From Microglena sp. YARC (taxonomy: Eukaryota; Chlorophyta; Chlorophyceae; Chlamydomonadales; Chlamydomonadaceae): 64,000 bases of DNA. The translations under genes and the position numbers were made by a program. The stretch is from the NCBI GenBank assembly GCA_022414725.1, contig CM039462.1, positions 132,491,834-132,555,833 of the forward strand. The letters run 5' to 3'. This document shows positions 23,201-34,584 of the stretch, piece after piece; within the stretch, counting starts at the first letter, position 1; every line of letters begins with the position of its first letter. The notes below the pieces were generated by a model. It was not told where the DNA came from. It made no database searches and worked only from the letters and a program-made list of their open reading frames with translations.

Positions 23201-23964
23201 GTCTGGCTAAACTTGTCACACATGCCCCCCCTAACCCACCCAGGGCTCCTGCTTCGCGCTTTTGCAGGGTTCATAGAGGCAGCGCATCACACTGGGTCAC
23301 CCTGAGTCGCTCAAATTTACAACGCAAATGCACACACAAAAAAAACAGTCGGCTGAGGTCAGTAAAGAAATGTTTTGCATGCATACAAATTGTTGTAGTG
23401 CGAAATGAACTGTAGCTCCACTGACACAGGAGCCCAAATATCAAAAAATGTGAGAACTAAGAGCACTTAAGCATCTGACTGGAGCGTTTAAGTGGCGAGT
23501 GAGCGTCGACAAATTCTCACGCCCTTTAGTTTTGATCATACAAATATTCTCCTTGAGCATTATGTAAGTATCTCATCCTTGGTTGAGTGATCCATCAAAA
23601 GCTCCCATGCATGGGATATAAAAGTAACAACACAGCTAGACTATTAAGCACCAAGCTCTGCTTGCAACCTAAGCTAGCGTCAATGGGGGCTTATTGAAAA
23701 CTGCTGGCGGCTGCAGCTCAGAAATTACCTAACATGGGTTAGTCATGCAGTCATGTACTTGAGACCTCTGAACTCCTCGCCATGTGTGAAATAGCATGCA
23801 GAGATTAGCTTTCTGACTGGCCTCCATCAGGGCAGAAGTTACCAAAATGGAGGACATCCATTTCCTGAGCTCTGCTGATGGCTGGAAGGCTGCTAAGGAT
23901 CAAATCAGACTTACCATTTATCATACCTTTCCCCAACTTCTTGATCCCGAAGTGCTTTGGACTC
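14297..23964 (-). CDS. Inward-rectifier-like (Kir) ion channel; frameshifted; 5' end incomplete
   Basis: Exons in gene order: 23915-23964 (tentative), 22937-23099, 22131-22228, 20313-20553, 19252-19289, 18463-18740, 16699-16823, 14890-15191, 14297-14571. From 23099 on, splice phases agree. Kir layout: slide helix and M1 (IPFHTLLNMPWGRFILLFFT..), turret Cys, pore helix NFSHALWLSSRTAS, filter AIGYD, then TIAPDPNC. M2 is VIFSSLVSFILLGMVFARFS. The cytoplasmic domain has APFKRASTVRFS, then GYWCLSMRVSNLRKHQI, a PANLVHVI strand and VEVLVFVDGID-type sequence (here MMEVLVFVDGIDAMTSKHM). A Pro/Ser/Gln-rich tail follows. Oddities: the filter lacks the TxGYG consensus; exon 18463-18740 is 278 nt, one short of a codon multiple, breaking the frame between PES and LYDLSLLEMD; about seven residues seem missing between the filter Cys and M2, so a mini-exon may be unseen; the exon linking 23915 to 23099 was not found. 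The 3' end could differ if GCG|GTCAGG near 14320 is used. Confidence 0.8.
15302..15443. mobile_element. MITE family M1, copy 3 (full length)
   Basis: Starts TAGGGAGCAGCAATATGATA and ends ATGCCGGTCCCTA, flanked by TTAATAAC (15294-15301) and ATAATAAC (15444-15451), an 8-bp duplication with one mismatch. Inserted in an intron of the Kir-like gene. Confidence 0.85.
15600..15715 (-). repeat. Dispersed repeat, second copy of the 1640-1750 family
   Basis: The minus strand reads CCTACTCCCTCGTTAGGAGT, then GGGAGACCCACCC and GGCAAAAATCC, in the same order as at 1640-1750. Located in a Kir-like gene intron. Confidence 0.6.
16536..16559. repeat. Perfect 24-bp palindrome
   Basis: ATGAACGTATGATCATACGTTC.. 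is a perfect inverted repeat with no spacer. The half-site GTATGA/TCATAC recurs at 16475-16505. It lies in an AT-rich stretch of a Kir-like gene intron. Confidence 0.8.
16935..17945 (+). repeat. 36-bp minisatellite with degenerate flanks
   Basis: A core of about 13 near-identical 36-bp units (AAGGTGAGAATACGGTTGAA, then GCTAACGATAAGGCAT) at roughly 17040-17540, flanked by diverged copies rich in GATAAGGTTTCAGCTGAGGA-type words. It lies in the Kir-like gene intron 16824-18462. Because 36 is a multiple of three, all frames stay open across it, giving spurious long frames. Confidence 0.9.
18350..18440 (+). repeat. Dispersed repeat family R3, copy 1
   Basis: GCTGGCCGTCTCAACCTCAC then GCC.CGTAACAGGCGTACTA and an ATTTATTTAAT end. 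Other copies: 19880-19975, 21418-21488 (plus) and 40195-40290 (minus). The GCCT..GTAATAAGGCG segment is a short hairpin. Confidence 0.6.
18960..19150 (+). repeat. Dispersed repeat family R5, copy 1
   Basis: Blocks GGGCCAGCCCTTTGGGCTGC, ACCAGGAGCCCAACCTTGCA, AGACACCAAAATCC and CTACCAGAAGACCCCC occur in order. The same order is at 22520-22660. In a Kir-like gene intron. Confidence 0.6.
19610..19628 (+). repeat. (GAT)n microsatellite
   Basis: GATGATGATGATGATGATGA tract in a Kir-like gene intron. Confidence 0.85.
19880..19975 (+). repeat. Dispersed repeat family R3, copy 2
   Basis: Contains TTGGTGGTAGGCCCTAGTGC, then AGGCTGGCCCCGTCAACCTC, ACGCCTCGTTATAAGGC. The longer left part (GGTGGTTGGCCCCAGTGAAA-like) is shared with 40275-40300 and 43200-43240. 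Confidence 0.6.
21150..21372 (+). repeat. Dispersed GC-rich family, copy 2
   Basis: Same ordered blocks as 4096-4300: GGCGTCACAAGCAACTCCCA, GGCGGAGAGTGTT, ACAGACGGACAACG and GGTGGGGCTCCGCGAAAAAT. In a Kir-like gene intron. Confidence 0.6.
21418..21488 (+). repeat. Dispersed repeat family R3, copy 3
   Basis: CGGGCTGGCCCCCTCAACCT, TACGCCTCGTAACATAAGGC and an ATTTATTTATCTATTATTTA tail. Confidence 0.65.
21605..21790. repeat. Dispersed repeat resembling 5945-6090
   Basis: Partial, by-eye similarity to the uL6m intron segment (TTTCTGTAGGCCAGGTTGAG start). It is followed by TGTCGCCATGCAACGGCAGA. Confidence 0.3.
21908..22055 (+). repeat. GGTGGGGG-rich low-complexity tract
   Basis: GGTGGGTGG/GGGGGTTAGG words in a Kir-like gene intron, just 3' of the pore exon's donor in gene orientation. 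Confidence 0.8.
22285..22378. repeat. Three tandem units of about 38 bp
   Basis: GGTGACATCC(A)AAACA.GGG followed by TGTAGTGGATCAA, three imperfect copies, just upstream of the pore exon in gene orientation. Confidence 0.7.
22520..22660 (+). repeat. Dispersed repeat family R5, copy 2
   Basis: GGTCGGCCCTTGGGGCTACC, TCTGGAGCCCACCATTCAAA, GACACCAAATCC and CTACCAGAAGACCCCA match 18960-19150 in order. Confidence 0.6.
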
Positions 23965-24497
23965 CTGAAATAGAAATGGGCAGTGAACAGGTTGGCATGA
24001 GGAAATGCACCACTTTGTGCATAAACCTGTGTGCAAGCAATGGGCAGTGGTCATGTGATTGCTCCCAGTCCTCAGGATTGGGGGGTTGTAGTGTTTACTC
24101 AACCCCCGTTTCTCCTCCCCCAGACGACATGCAGCCTGAAGGCTGATAGACCATGTTATAAAACCAAACAAACAGTGTTAAGTATGTTTTGAGCATGCTG
24201 CCCAGAACAGAAAGCTTGTAAAAAATGTGGAAAAGCGAATGCAATCAGATATGGCGCCAGTAGCAGTCTCAACCAGAGAAGTAAGGTCCTCGACTTGTCG
24301 ATTGAGATTCGGACCATCCTACGAGTGGCCAGATCCGCAAATGTTAGGCGATGCAATGGGGCAATATCTCAATGCTGTTTCTTTCTTACTCTGAAAGGAA
24401 TCTTGATTTTGTTAACAATTTCTTAGTGTTCGCTGCCAATCGCGTCGCGACCGTAGAGCGGGCGCGAGGGAGGCCATCCGCCTCTACATCTCGAGCC

Positions 24498-24648
24498 ATG
24501 GCGCAAAGAGGTGAGCTCTCCAGCCTCTAGGTTTTTAGCAGTTAACAGTCGAGTGAGGATAGTGTCGCAAGTAGATGAGGAAGACGCAGATCTTCAAAAG
24601 TTCACAGCACTATTTTCAAAACGAGTCTTCGCCAAGAGGTTGTGCAAA
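24498..24648 (+). CDS. Possible start of an unidentified plus-strand gene
   Basis: CCATGG start context with ATGGCGCAAAGAG|GTGAGC at 24498-24510, an intron of only 31 bp, then AGCAG|TTAAC and an open exon 24542-24648 ending AAA|GTATGT. The phases agree. Predicted start MAQRVNSRVRIVSQVDEEDA, then DLQKFTALFSKRVFAKRLCK. I recognise no family. No further exon was found to the right. The intron is unusually short for this window, so the model is speculative. If real, it would be divergent from the Kir-like gene. Confidence 0.3.
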
Positions 24649-27600
24649 GTATGTCACAGGGGCAGGCAATGGTCTCAAAGCGATTTGCAAGCAAGTCCAG
24701 TATGGTTACGTACATGCAGCTGGTCAACAAGGCGCCTCCTGCTGATCCAGGAAGTACCCTCCTGCACACACCACGAAGCAGAGTCCTCTGCCACGAAGTA
24801 CCCTCCGTCTTCTAGCCAGCTCCTGCTCCCCACAAACTAACCCGGCCCATGTCCAACTTCGCGCGCGCCTCGATCCTTTCAATCTTAATAGACGCGTCGG
24901 CTTTGATTGTATCCCATTAAGCATTTACTGAATAACAATATGACTATCGGCGTATCGTTCCCAAATACAATGAATAATGGATCCCCAAAGTGGCATCCCC
25001 CCCCCCCCCCCCCCAAAGGCTACCCCATTTGGAACAATCTCGTTGACCTGGCGTGACCCCCCAGCCCTGGCCCCCACTCACCCACTGAACGTATCCAAAC
25101 AAACCAGTAAGCTTAATGTAACCCCCCTCCTAGATGCATTCCGTGAAAGATAACATCTGAGATGAGATACGGCAACGATGATGTCTTATAACCGATACAT
25201 CTCTGGGGGTGCAAGACCAGTTTAACTGGGTCAACTGCCTCACTGAATCATTAATAAAAACGCTACATTGGAGTTACCTTGTTGACAGCCGTATAATAGG
25301 TTAGCCACTTAGCCAAAGAACAATGGCAGAAACTATTGTGTAAACAAACGTTTGACAGTGTGTATATTTAATTCCTTCCTGTTTTTACAGTTGCCTTTGT
25401 CGCATTGAAGGGGGCCACACTTCCAAGCGACTTGTCCCCGACTATTCCCGAGCACCTTATATTAGGCAGTGAGAACTGCCTCAAACAGGCGCCTCAACAT
25501 CTGAGTGGATGTTACAAGTCAAATCATTGACTTCAAACATCCCACTCGGACAGTAGGAAAACCTCCTGGCCGCTCATGTTGATCAAAAAGGCAATGACCA
25601 TTCCATCAACATTTAAACTCCATTCACATGTGTTTTCTTGTCCTACTGAGGCCTCATGGGAAACAGCCACACTAGACAAGAAACAGCAATTCGCCCGATT
25701 TTCCAAGCGCATGCTGAACCTATGAAAAAACTACCCTTCAAACCAAAGCATATGAAATGCATGTAGCGATGGAAGATAGAGAATGCCCCAAAACAACACA
25801 ACTGGCTCCAATCTGTGTCACCGGGTATCATGTGGGAACTGCTTGACTCATAGTGCTGGCCTCCACTGTCTGTGCGCCATAGTCCCCGCTGCCTAGCCCA
25901 CAAACCAAAGCCCCGGGGCATACCTACCATGCATTTATGAAATAGCTAGTGTATGGTATCCACCAGATGAAACCACAGTCAGTATGTAGCCTTGGAGATA
26001 TCACTACCACACCGGTGTTTCCTCCCAGGCGACCGCACCACACAGCTCCACCAAAATCCTAGCAACAAATTCTGTACCGAAAATCTCACATGCTCTAATA
26101 TCTTAGGGACCACGCATATCATATGATGTAGACCCCAAAGATGAGTATGAATGTCATAGGATATTGTATCAGACAATATGTATATACATGGCAACTTCAA
26201 GCCTAGTCAAGACTGGCGGCATCATATGATATCATAATACATCATATGTCGTTCCAACTAAATATATCACAAGCCAGCCCGTCCTATGGCATGGTATCAA
26301 TCCCAAGCTGAAGCAATCTACCTATCTCTATATACCGTACATACCAAGTGATAGAAAAGACGAGGCAAATCAGAATAGCAAGGTATGGTCCTACTGGCTC
26401 GCGAACAGCAACCAGACCTCCATCATAGATTTCCAGAATGAAGTCTCTGCAAATTTTTCATCCTGCTTGAGCGCACGTTCGAGGAGAATTCCCCTTCAGC
26501 CTTGACCTTCAAAATGGATGCAGTAGTAACAGTAGTACTTGTTCAAGCCCCAAACAAACCAAAATCTTTGATCACACAAATGAGCGCAGCATTGGCCTTC
26601 AACAGCTCTGCAGACACTTTGTATCTGCTACGCTGTCCACTCCCTGCATTGACTGCTGCTGTGCTGTCAGGATTGATGACCAATTGGAGCGTTTAATACA
26701 AGAAAGGATGTCCAGAAACCAGCCTGCAAGCAGTTGAAAGATGGATTGCACTTGTTGCTGGGAACAGGATAATTGCCCAAGTTCTAAAATAGAATTGCCA
26801 AAGAACTACAAATGATATCATCACTCATATTTGCTTGAAAGCGGAGAGACTGGCAATCAGCTTACTACGTTGGCCTTGGGTTACTAACTGCTCAAGATAT
26901 GTGGCACCGTTGCCTCACCAACCTCAATGCTTGCACCTATGTAAAAACGATTTTTTGGGGGTCAGTTCATCAATGCTATTTCTTTTTAGCCCTTCTGTCA
27001 ACGGTTTGGGCGAGTCCCTTTAGCCTGTTTGCCTACCCCTGAATGTAACATACATACTTACAACACTCACCATGACAAAGCAAAGTGCACAAGCAAAGAA
27101 TCACAATCGTATAGCATACTTTGAAACCCAATCCAGGAGTAAGAGCAGGGGTTTAGGAGCACTCGCCTCAGGTAGGCGGATGACAGCCATAGCAATATGG
27201 ATAGCATTGCTAGCTTTTCTTCACTTTGACGCTCTTTCGCTACTGTCTGGGCGACCAACCACAAAAGCAGCAAAATGTATTGCATGGGAGACCTGGCACT
27301 CATCCGGACCTGCCCCACCGCATAAATAAATAAAGGGGTTAGCTCCACCAAATTCAACCATTACCCCCCCCACCCCCCCCCCCCCCCCCCCCCCCTCTCC
27401 CCCAACCCCGCCGCTCACACCTCCAACATAAACACAAGAGAAAGGAGGCAATTATAACAGGCAAGCTTGGACTCCAGTCTCTATGTGAATTCAGTGCAAT
27501 TGCAAGGGAGGCTAAGTGCACCCCACGGTCTTTTACACTCTTATTGGCTGCCATTGTAAATGCTACTCTTACACAGGGAGCCATACAATTGGTAAATGAC

Positions 27601-27999
27601 CACATTGCTGACGACTGCCACACAATTGCGCCCCTACCTAATTCTGCTGACGACTCAAGTGAAGAATCCAGACTTTCATTGCAAAACGCCTGGTCAAGAA
27701 AAGTAGTGTCCACCACATGATTTGTCGTCCACATCTGACCGCTCCTGAATGTAGAAAACGGATGACAGGGGTGGGCATATGTTTGCTTCTCTCAACTGAT
27801 AACAGGGCACAAGTAGAGACCCTATCTCTAGACCCCCCTATGTATCCACCTCAACCCTCATCATCATCCCGATCCAGGTTTGAGCCGGGCTCAGGCAGAA
27901 ACATTTTCGGCGGAGATATTGATGGAACACCAAACCTTCGTCCCTGCATTACAATCATTTCCAAGGGCAGCGCGCACAAGCTCATGCTTATTGTTTCAT
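24649..27999. other. Region without a confident gene
   Basis: Contains a C run at 24998-25014, a MITE at 26104 and a C run at 27366-27395. Open frames show no recognisable domain. A possible minus-strand exon pair near 27850-28210 was considered and not accepted. Confidence 0.4.
26104..26260. mobile_element. MITE family M1, copy 4
   Basis: Starts TAGGGACCACGCATATCATA and ends near CATATGTCGTTCCAACTA. Interior CATATGAT words and the GTCAAGACTGGCGGCATCAT block match the other copies. The target duplication is not clear (TAATATC / AATATATC). Confidence 0.7.
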
Positions 28000-30139
28000 T
28001 CTACACGGTATTCACAATCTGCCACAGCCCCTTCAAGCTTGTGCGAGCAGATGGTACAAAGACAGCAACTGTAGTACCTGCTGAAGGGGCTGGAGAAAAT
28101 TCTCCCAGACTGTATATGAATTGTCAAGCCCCTCCCCCTTTTGCTCTCACCACAATTTCGACGACGAGCGACCTGATCTTCAAGCCCCATCCGCCAAACA
28201 CCTGTTGTGATACTCAAGTCGTTAAATCAATGGGCAAATATAAGCACACCCAATTTTTTAACGGGAGAATATGAAGTAGCACTCAGAGAGTTCACAAAGA
28301 GTACGGGTTGATTGAAGGTCGTGTGAATTTCTCAAATCTGACTGAGTGAACTGGCATGCAATCATGCATGCAAACATGTGTGAATCACAGAGAATTTGAG
28401 GACACAATGCATTCAGATCCATGGAAAGGGAGATTCAAACTTCTACGATGAAGTAATACAACGCTGCAGAGCAAAGCAAGACAGCTCGGTGGAATAACGC
28501 GAAACATCAAAATTCAAAGGATAAACATATTCCAGTGGTCTAGAATATGTAAAGTTTTGTGTCCCATGAGATGAACGTGAACTCATAGACATGCACTACT
28601 TCAGATATTGGTGATCTGGCTCAGATCTGTAGTGTGATCTGTCTGACTCTAATTTCATGCAAATAGGTGATCTGGCACACGCCCTAAAGTACACACAGAC
28701 AACAGTTTTGGATGTACCTCTTGGTGAATCTGGGACAGGTCTGAAATCAGATACATCTACCAGCCTGCTTTGGCATCTGAATGCTGGATGGCGCCACCAA
28801 ACAGTGCCTTTTCTCTCCAGGGGGTTCCACACTATAATTTGTCATGCTGCCACCACTGTGCAAGTGTGCTTGTCACAGAACAAATCACTCCTTGGTAGAA
28901 TGCAGGCTCTCAAATAAAGAAATCTAGGTATGGCTGGTGAGAAATGTCAAAAGATACGAGGAGGGTGATACCACAGCCAAGGGAGTGAACACCCCAGAGA
29001 GAGCTTCAGGTATGTGAGATGGTTTCGGGGCTGGCGAGTTTCTCAAGCACCCGTGCGAAAGCTGCTAGACGCGAATGGTAAGGATGCAAAATAGATCGCT
29101 TCAGACGTTTCGGGGACATTGCATTCGTCCGCTCCTGCTTCCAAGACGCCAGCTCGGCCCACCATCCACCGTACTACCGTTCGTACTGGCGTGGCTTGGG
29201 GAGCCCACCTCAGTCAGAAATATCAACGAACTGGACCGATCGAACCAGCTGGCAGTCAAAACTTTCATTCCGAGGAACTTTCATTTTGAGGAACCTCATC
29301 GAATTGCGCGCGGAGACATCTTCTCGTCCATCTTACATTCTCCATTCGCCGTTTGTCTCCTGAAATTGATCACACGGGGTATTGTCGCAGCTCCTCCCAT
29401 GTCCTTCCTGTCATGGCGTTAGCCCTGGTAGCTCACACACGACCCGCGAAAAATAATGGACCAGCGAATTCAACAAACTAGAGAGGAGTTTGTACGTTCA
29501 CTGTTAGCTCTAAAAAAATGGCCGCTCCGCTTGCCAAGGTACGGAAGCAGCAGCAATCGCAGGGCAATAATGCCCGATTTCCACCACGAGCGTGTGCAGC
29601 AAAAGAGCTCGAACATGCGGGCGAAGAATAGCCAAAGCGGACTGAGTAAGTCGCAAACGTAGCAGGCGAAAAGCATCTTTCACATCAGAGGCAGAAAGAC
29701 AATCGCGTACTCAATGCAACCAATTGTTACTAGATGGGTACTGCCCAGTGCTGAAACAGCTCCACGAAGGCACCCCACCATATAACAATATGTGCACCAC
29801 CATCATCAGCGCAGTTCGATGAATACAATTTTAATGCCAATTACGAGTGTGTCCAAGATGAGCCTCTAACTCTTCCACCCACATCCACGCAACGCGATTC
29901 CAACAGGCTGCGTTGAATTGCAAAGCATTTGAGCTGCCCTATCCCCCCTCCCCCAAACACCAACCCACCAGCCCCCCATCCATCCCATCCATAGTTCATC
30001 CATTTTCCATCCATCCATCCAAATTCCACCAAAATCCGCGCCCAAAAAATAACTTCCGCTGCCTTTTCACCCAACAAATAAATAACACCCACCATCATCA
30101 ACCATCCACACATTCCACGCGCGCAAGTTCCATCGCCAC
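28000..30139. other. Region without a confident gene
   Basis: Non-repetitive by eye. A plus-strand frame starting at about 29518 (MAAPLAKVRKQQQSQGN..) could be an N-terminal exon, but has no splice partner or family signature. Nothing else to report. Confidence 0.35.
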
Positions 30140-30235
30140 TTCCACACCATCCCCATAGACTCATCCATCCATCCATCCATCCTTAACTCCATCCATCCAT
30201 GCATCCATGCAATCCATCCAAGTTACCATAGCAAT
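30140..30235 (+). repeat. (CATC)n / ATCC-rich microsatellite
   Basis: CATCCATCCATCCATCCATC with decay on both sides. ATCCATCC words extend irregularly from about 29980 to 30360. Confidence 0.85.
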
Positions 30236-30399
30236 CCACCACCATCCTCATCACATGCATGAACCATGCCACCATCCAATATAATTACTCCATATATACA
30301 CTTATCCAATCTCAAACATCATACATTACCATACATCCATACACTACCAGGACATCCATCCACACATAGCATCTGCTCGGATTAACACTCACGCGAGAT

Positions 30400-31480
30400 C
30401 CTAGGTGTCAAATACAAGTTTCACATCCTACCCACGTCTAAATTCTCAGACTACGCAGCAAGCGCCAAGCAGCTGATCCTAGAGGGAGAAGCAAAGGGAT
30501 CGAACACGACAGGCAACGATATATGAAAGAACAAATCAGTCGCCAAGTAAGCTGGGCACACCCCCTTTGGGCTATCCAACAACCCCGCGCCCAACAGCCT
30601 CCAGGCCCAGGGCCATAGCAGGAGCCCCAACTAGGTCAACCTCTGCATGGGGCAGGGAATTAGGAGTGGAGTACCAACACAGGACTGCTATGCGCAGGCA
30701 GCCCTGCTGGTCGCGACTGACCCATACCACATACCTGCATCGGGGCGATCAACCTGACGCGCGGCCGGAGAGTCTAAGACCTGACAATAATGAATCCATT
30801 GACTCTACTAGCTACTACATCAAGCACAACAACAGAGGTCAAGCAACTCCACAGCCACAGACCACAGCCTCCGACGCATCCCAACCCTCACCGCAGCAAA
30901 AGCAGTGTAATCTTAGGGGTTGGCCGCCAAGCACAGCCTGAAGCAGCATCCTCGAACCTCCATCGAGACACACGAGTCAAGAGGAGGTGTACTTTCCCGC
31001 AACTGTCCTTAAGTGTGACCTCTTCGAGCAGCTACCCATATAGTCTTTGCCTATGCAAGCGGCAGGGGCAGCACAGGAGCCTTAGCTGCATCACGCACTG
31101 AGCCTCCATAAGGTTGTCATGGCCCCTAGAGAGCGGCCCAGCAAGAAGCAGCCCAACCTGACCAGAGCACCCCTACACGCATAGTAAGCCAATGATAACC
31201 TGACCTACCATACCCCACTCAAGGGGGCCGCATAGCCCACCTCCCCTCTCAAGCAACCGCAACCCAACACCCTGGTAAGTCAAACAAGACAAGCCACCGG
31301 ACGTCGCCACAAGCAGAAGCTCTGCATGACATACAGGACAATCAGCAATTGCTACGAGGTACGCAAGAGGGTACCTGGCTATTAACGAATAAAACTGTTT
31401 AGATGCATGCGCCATGGAGCAGCAGGGGGCGGAGCCTAACAAGTGCCCAGCCACTGATAGGTAGGATTGATACAATCATC
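30400..31480. other. Region without a confident gene
   Basis: Moderately GC-rich sequence with an open plus-strand frame (30567-30941) lacking any recognised domain. Nothing supported. Confidence 0.35.
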
Positions 31481-31484
31481 CCTG

Positions 31485-31960
31485 TGGATAATACATGATT
31501 ATGATTAATGTGGATTTTCATAGATCGCTTCAGCAGATTCAATGATGAATCCATGATGTGATACATCGGTGCATACATGAGCGAAATAATTCATATCACG
31601 GGTCATAATCCCATGTGTAATACCTCATGTATGTATTCAGGATTATTCAATGTTATGATATCGGACTGGTATACTCATAGTAGATCATCATGGATATTAC
31701 ATATCGAATACATCTGTAATATAATTCATGTAGCAATTCAATATGTTATTCATGTATGATTCACTGGTAAAATCATATGATCATAATGGATTCAAATTAG
31801 TATGAAACATTATGAACTCATGTGATGTCTATTCATCGTGTTACATGTGTTCATTATGTTATGATTCATCCTTATAACCAATTCAATCGTATAGAATCAA
31901 TAGCGTGGTATATCCTATTCATGTGGTGAGAGCTCAGCAGGTATAATCATATTCCGACCA
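31485..31960. other. AT-rich island with recurrent ATTCATG words
   Basis: About 480 bp with composition unlike its flanks. It is rich in ATTCATGT, ATGATTCA, TGATTATG and CATATG words (e.g. ATTCATGTATGATTCA) without a fixed period. No gene is visible. Confidence 0.55.
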
Positions 31961-33000
31961 CTCGAATTTAACCGATTAGCGTAGGACGGACGCCAATCAG
32001 GTCAAACAACGCAGCGGGATCCTCTAACTCCCAACACCACCGCACCGTGTGCGCTACTTACATGCTACTTGCGAGCAATTCATATTGAGACTGCCATTTT
32101 ACCTAGTAATGATTTTTGAATTGGGGATTAGCCTCTGAACGCGCGGCGACAGACTACTCTAAGAGTGTAAACGTTTCATCTGAAGATGCCAAGAGAAGCA
32201 AAGGTTAGAGCGAGCAAGGATATATCGGTTCACACTTACATTTATGCCGCCCAATATGACCTGCCTTTCATTTCGTGGCTACCAACCACTTACATAAATC
32301 ATCGAATCCCTTCGTCATTTTCTTACACTATCTCTCATGAATCTCCGTGCACAACGTCACACTAATCATGCTCATCAAAACTGTTAATAGTTACCTGCTT
32401 ACAAGGGTAACTGCACACACACCACACACACTCGTACAAGAGTCATAGACAACCGGGGGACCTTCTCCACCGACCGCGTCTCGTACCCTACGAGACAATC
32501 CACCCCCTCAACCAATACACCCCGTAACAAGACAACAAAAAACAATCACCGCAAAAGGCACACACATCCTCAAAAAACGTGTCCTGACATGTGTACTATA
32601 TCCCACAGCAATAAATAACTACGCCACCCACTCTACTAATGCTCACTATGTCTTCTCTCAACAACACCCATGTTTATCGTGCGTGTACATGCGCAACTCG
32701 CGCACATTCGCCGTTCCTCTGAGTTATTGCGTCATGCCCCGGCACAAAACATAGCCTACCTCCGGAGTGTAAACTTAATATAAAATACGCCTCTGCGGCT
32801 ATGCATACATGTCGGCACCTGGCTCCCTTCATAGTTACTGCCCCCAAAACACACACACCTCTTCATGTCGCCGTGCCATGCAACTATCGCACCTACCTTC
32901 GAACTACATTAAGTGCACCATGCAACACTGCCCCCGCCTCCTGGTGCACTTAGCCCATGCAAAAACCGTGCAATCTCACCTTCCATACTATAACTCATAA
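31961..33000. other. Region without a gene, up to the gap
   Basis: CA-rich and CCCC-rich patches (32400-32600) increase towards the gap. No coding signal seen. Confidence 0.4.
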
Positions 33001-34000
33001 NNNNNNNNNNNNNNNNNNNNNNNNNNNNNNNNNNNNNNNNNNNNNNNNNNNNNNNNNNNNNNNNNNNNNNNNNNNNNNNNNNNNNNNNNNNNNNNNNNNN
33101 NNNNNNNNNNNNNNNNNNNNNNNNNNNNNNNNNNNNNNNNNNNNNNNNNNNNNNNNNNNNNNNNNNNNNNNNNNNNNNNNNNNNNNNNNNNNNNNNNNNN
33201 NNNNNNNNNNNNNNNNNNNNNNNNNNNNNNNNNNNNNNNNNNNNNNNNNNNNNNNNNNNNNNNNNNNNNNNNNNNNNNNNNNNNNNNNNNNNNNNNNNNN
33301 NNNNNNNNNNNNNNNNNNNNNNNNNNNNNNNNNNNNNNNNNNNNNNNNNNNNNNNNNNNNNNNNNNNNNNNNNNNNNNNNNNNNNNNNNNNNNNNNNNNN
33401 NNNNNNNNNNNNNNNNNNNNNNNNNNNNNNNNNNNNNNNNNNNNNNNNNNNNNNNNNNNNNNNNNNNNNNNNNNNNNNNNNNNNNNNNNNNNNNNNNNNN
33501 NNNNNNNNNNNNNNNNNNNNNNNNNNNNNNNNNNNNNNNNNNNNNNNNNNNNNNNNNNNNNNNNNNNNNNNNNNNNNNNNNNNNNNNNNNNNNNNNNNNN
33601 NNNNNNNNNNNNNNNNNNNNNNNNNNNNNNNNNNNNNNNNNNNNNNNNNNNNNNNNNNNNNNNNNNNNNNNNNNNNNNNNNNNNNNNNNNNNNNNNNNNN
33701 NNNNNNNNNNNNNNNNNNNNNNNNNNNNNNNNNNNNNNNNNNNNNNNNNNNNNNNNNNNNNNNNNNNNNNNNNNNNNNNNNNNNNNNNNNNNNNNNNNNN
33801 NNNNNNNNNNNNNNNNNNNNNNNNNNNNNNNNNNNNNNNNNNNNNNNNNNNNNNNNNNNNNNNNNNNNNNNNNNNNNNNNNNNNNNNNNNNNNNNNNNNN
33901 NNNNNNNNNNNNNNNNNNNNNNNNNNNNNNNNNNNNNNNNNNNNNNNNNNNNNNNNNNNNNNNNNNNNNNNNNNNNNNNNNNNNNNNNNNNNNNNNNNNN
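33001..34000. other. Assembly gap (1,000 N)
   Basis: Exactly 1,000 unknown bases, a conventional scaffold spacer rather than a measured length. Long frames crossing it are artefacts. Confidence 1.
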
Positions 34001-34345
34001 AATCGGCAGCGGGGGGGAGAATGGGGGGTGAGGGGGGGGATGGAGAGGTGAGGGGGGAGATGAGGGGGTGAGGGGGAGATGGGGGAGGGGGGGAGATGGG
34101 GGGGTGAGGGGGGGTGAGGGGGGCGAGATTGGGGGGGTGAGGGGGTGGAGAGTCGGGGCGGCATGAGGGGCGGGAGATGGGGGGTGAGGGGGGGACATGG
34201 GGGGGAGTCAGGGGGGAGTGGGGTGAGGGGGGGATGAGGGGAGTCATGGGGAGATGGGTGAGGGGGGCATGGGGAGGTCGGGGGGGGAGGATGGGGGGGG
34301 AGGGGAGAGGGCGGCGGAATGAGGGGGGGGGGGGGGGGGGGATAC
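34001..34345 (+). repeat. GGGGGAGATGGGGGGTGA-type G-rich repeat
   Basis: Irregular units of GGGGGTGAGGGGGGAGATG. They abut the gap and probably caused it. Confidence 0.9.
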
Positions 34346-34429
34346 CCCGATACTCCTTCAAATAACCTTGAAGTGCCACCAAACCAAACAAAACACCAGT
34401 CTGCTGTAGGCCCAAATGCGTCACCCTAC

Positions 34430-34540
34430 TCCACACCACACCACCCACACTCCCCACACCACACACCCCCACACACCACACACTCCACACACCACACACA
34501 CACCACACCCACGCACCACAACAACTCCACGACACACCCT
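34430..34540 (+). repeat. CACACC-rich tract
   Basis: CCACACACCACACACTCCAC-like microsatellite. Confidence 0.85.
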
Positions 34541-34584
34541 CTTACAGTCGACTAGAGGTTCAGGTACCCCCTCGTTACTCCTTC

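Noticed and set aside
27850..28210. Minus-strand exon pair (MQGRRFGVPSISPPKMFLPE preceded by VAVFVPSARTSLKGLWQI)
   Set aside because: An in-frame TAG separates them, no intron fits between, and part of the sequence resembles dispersed repeats; too weak to list as a gene.
27717..28274. 185-residue plus-strand frame
   Set aside because: No domain, no splice support, and composition consistent with non-coding DNA.
32909..34535. Very long reading frames crossing the N gap
   Set aside because: They consist mostly of unknown residues from the 1,000 N bases, flanked by G-rich simple repeat.
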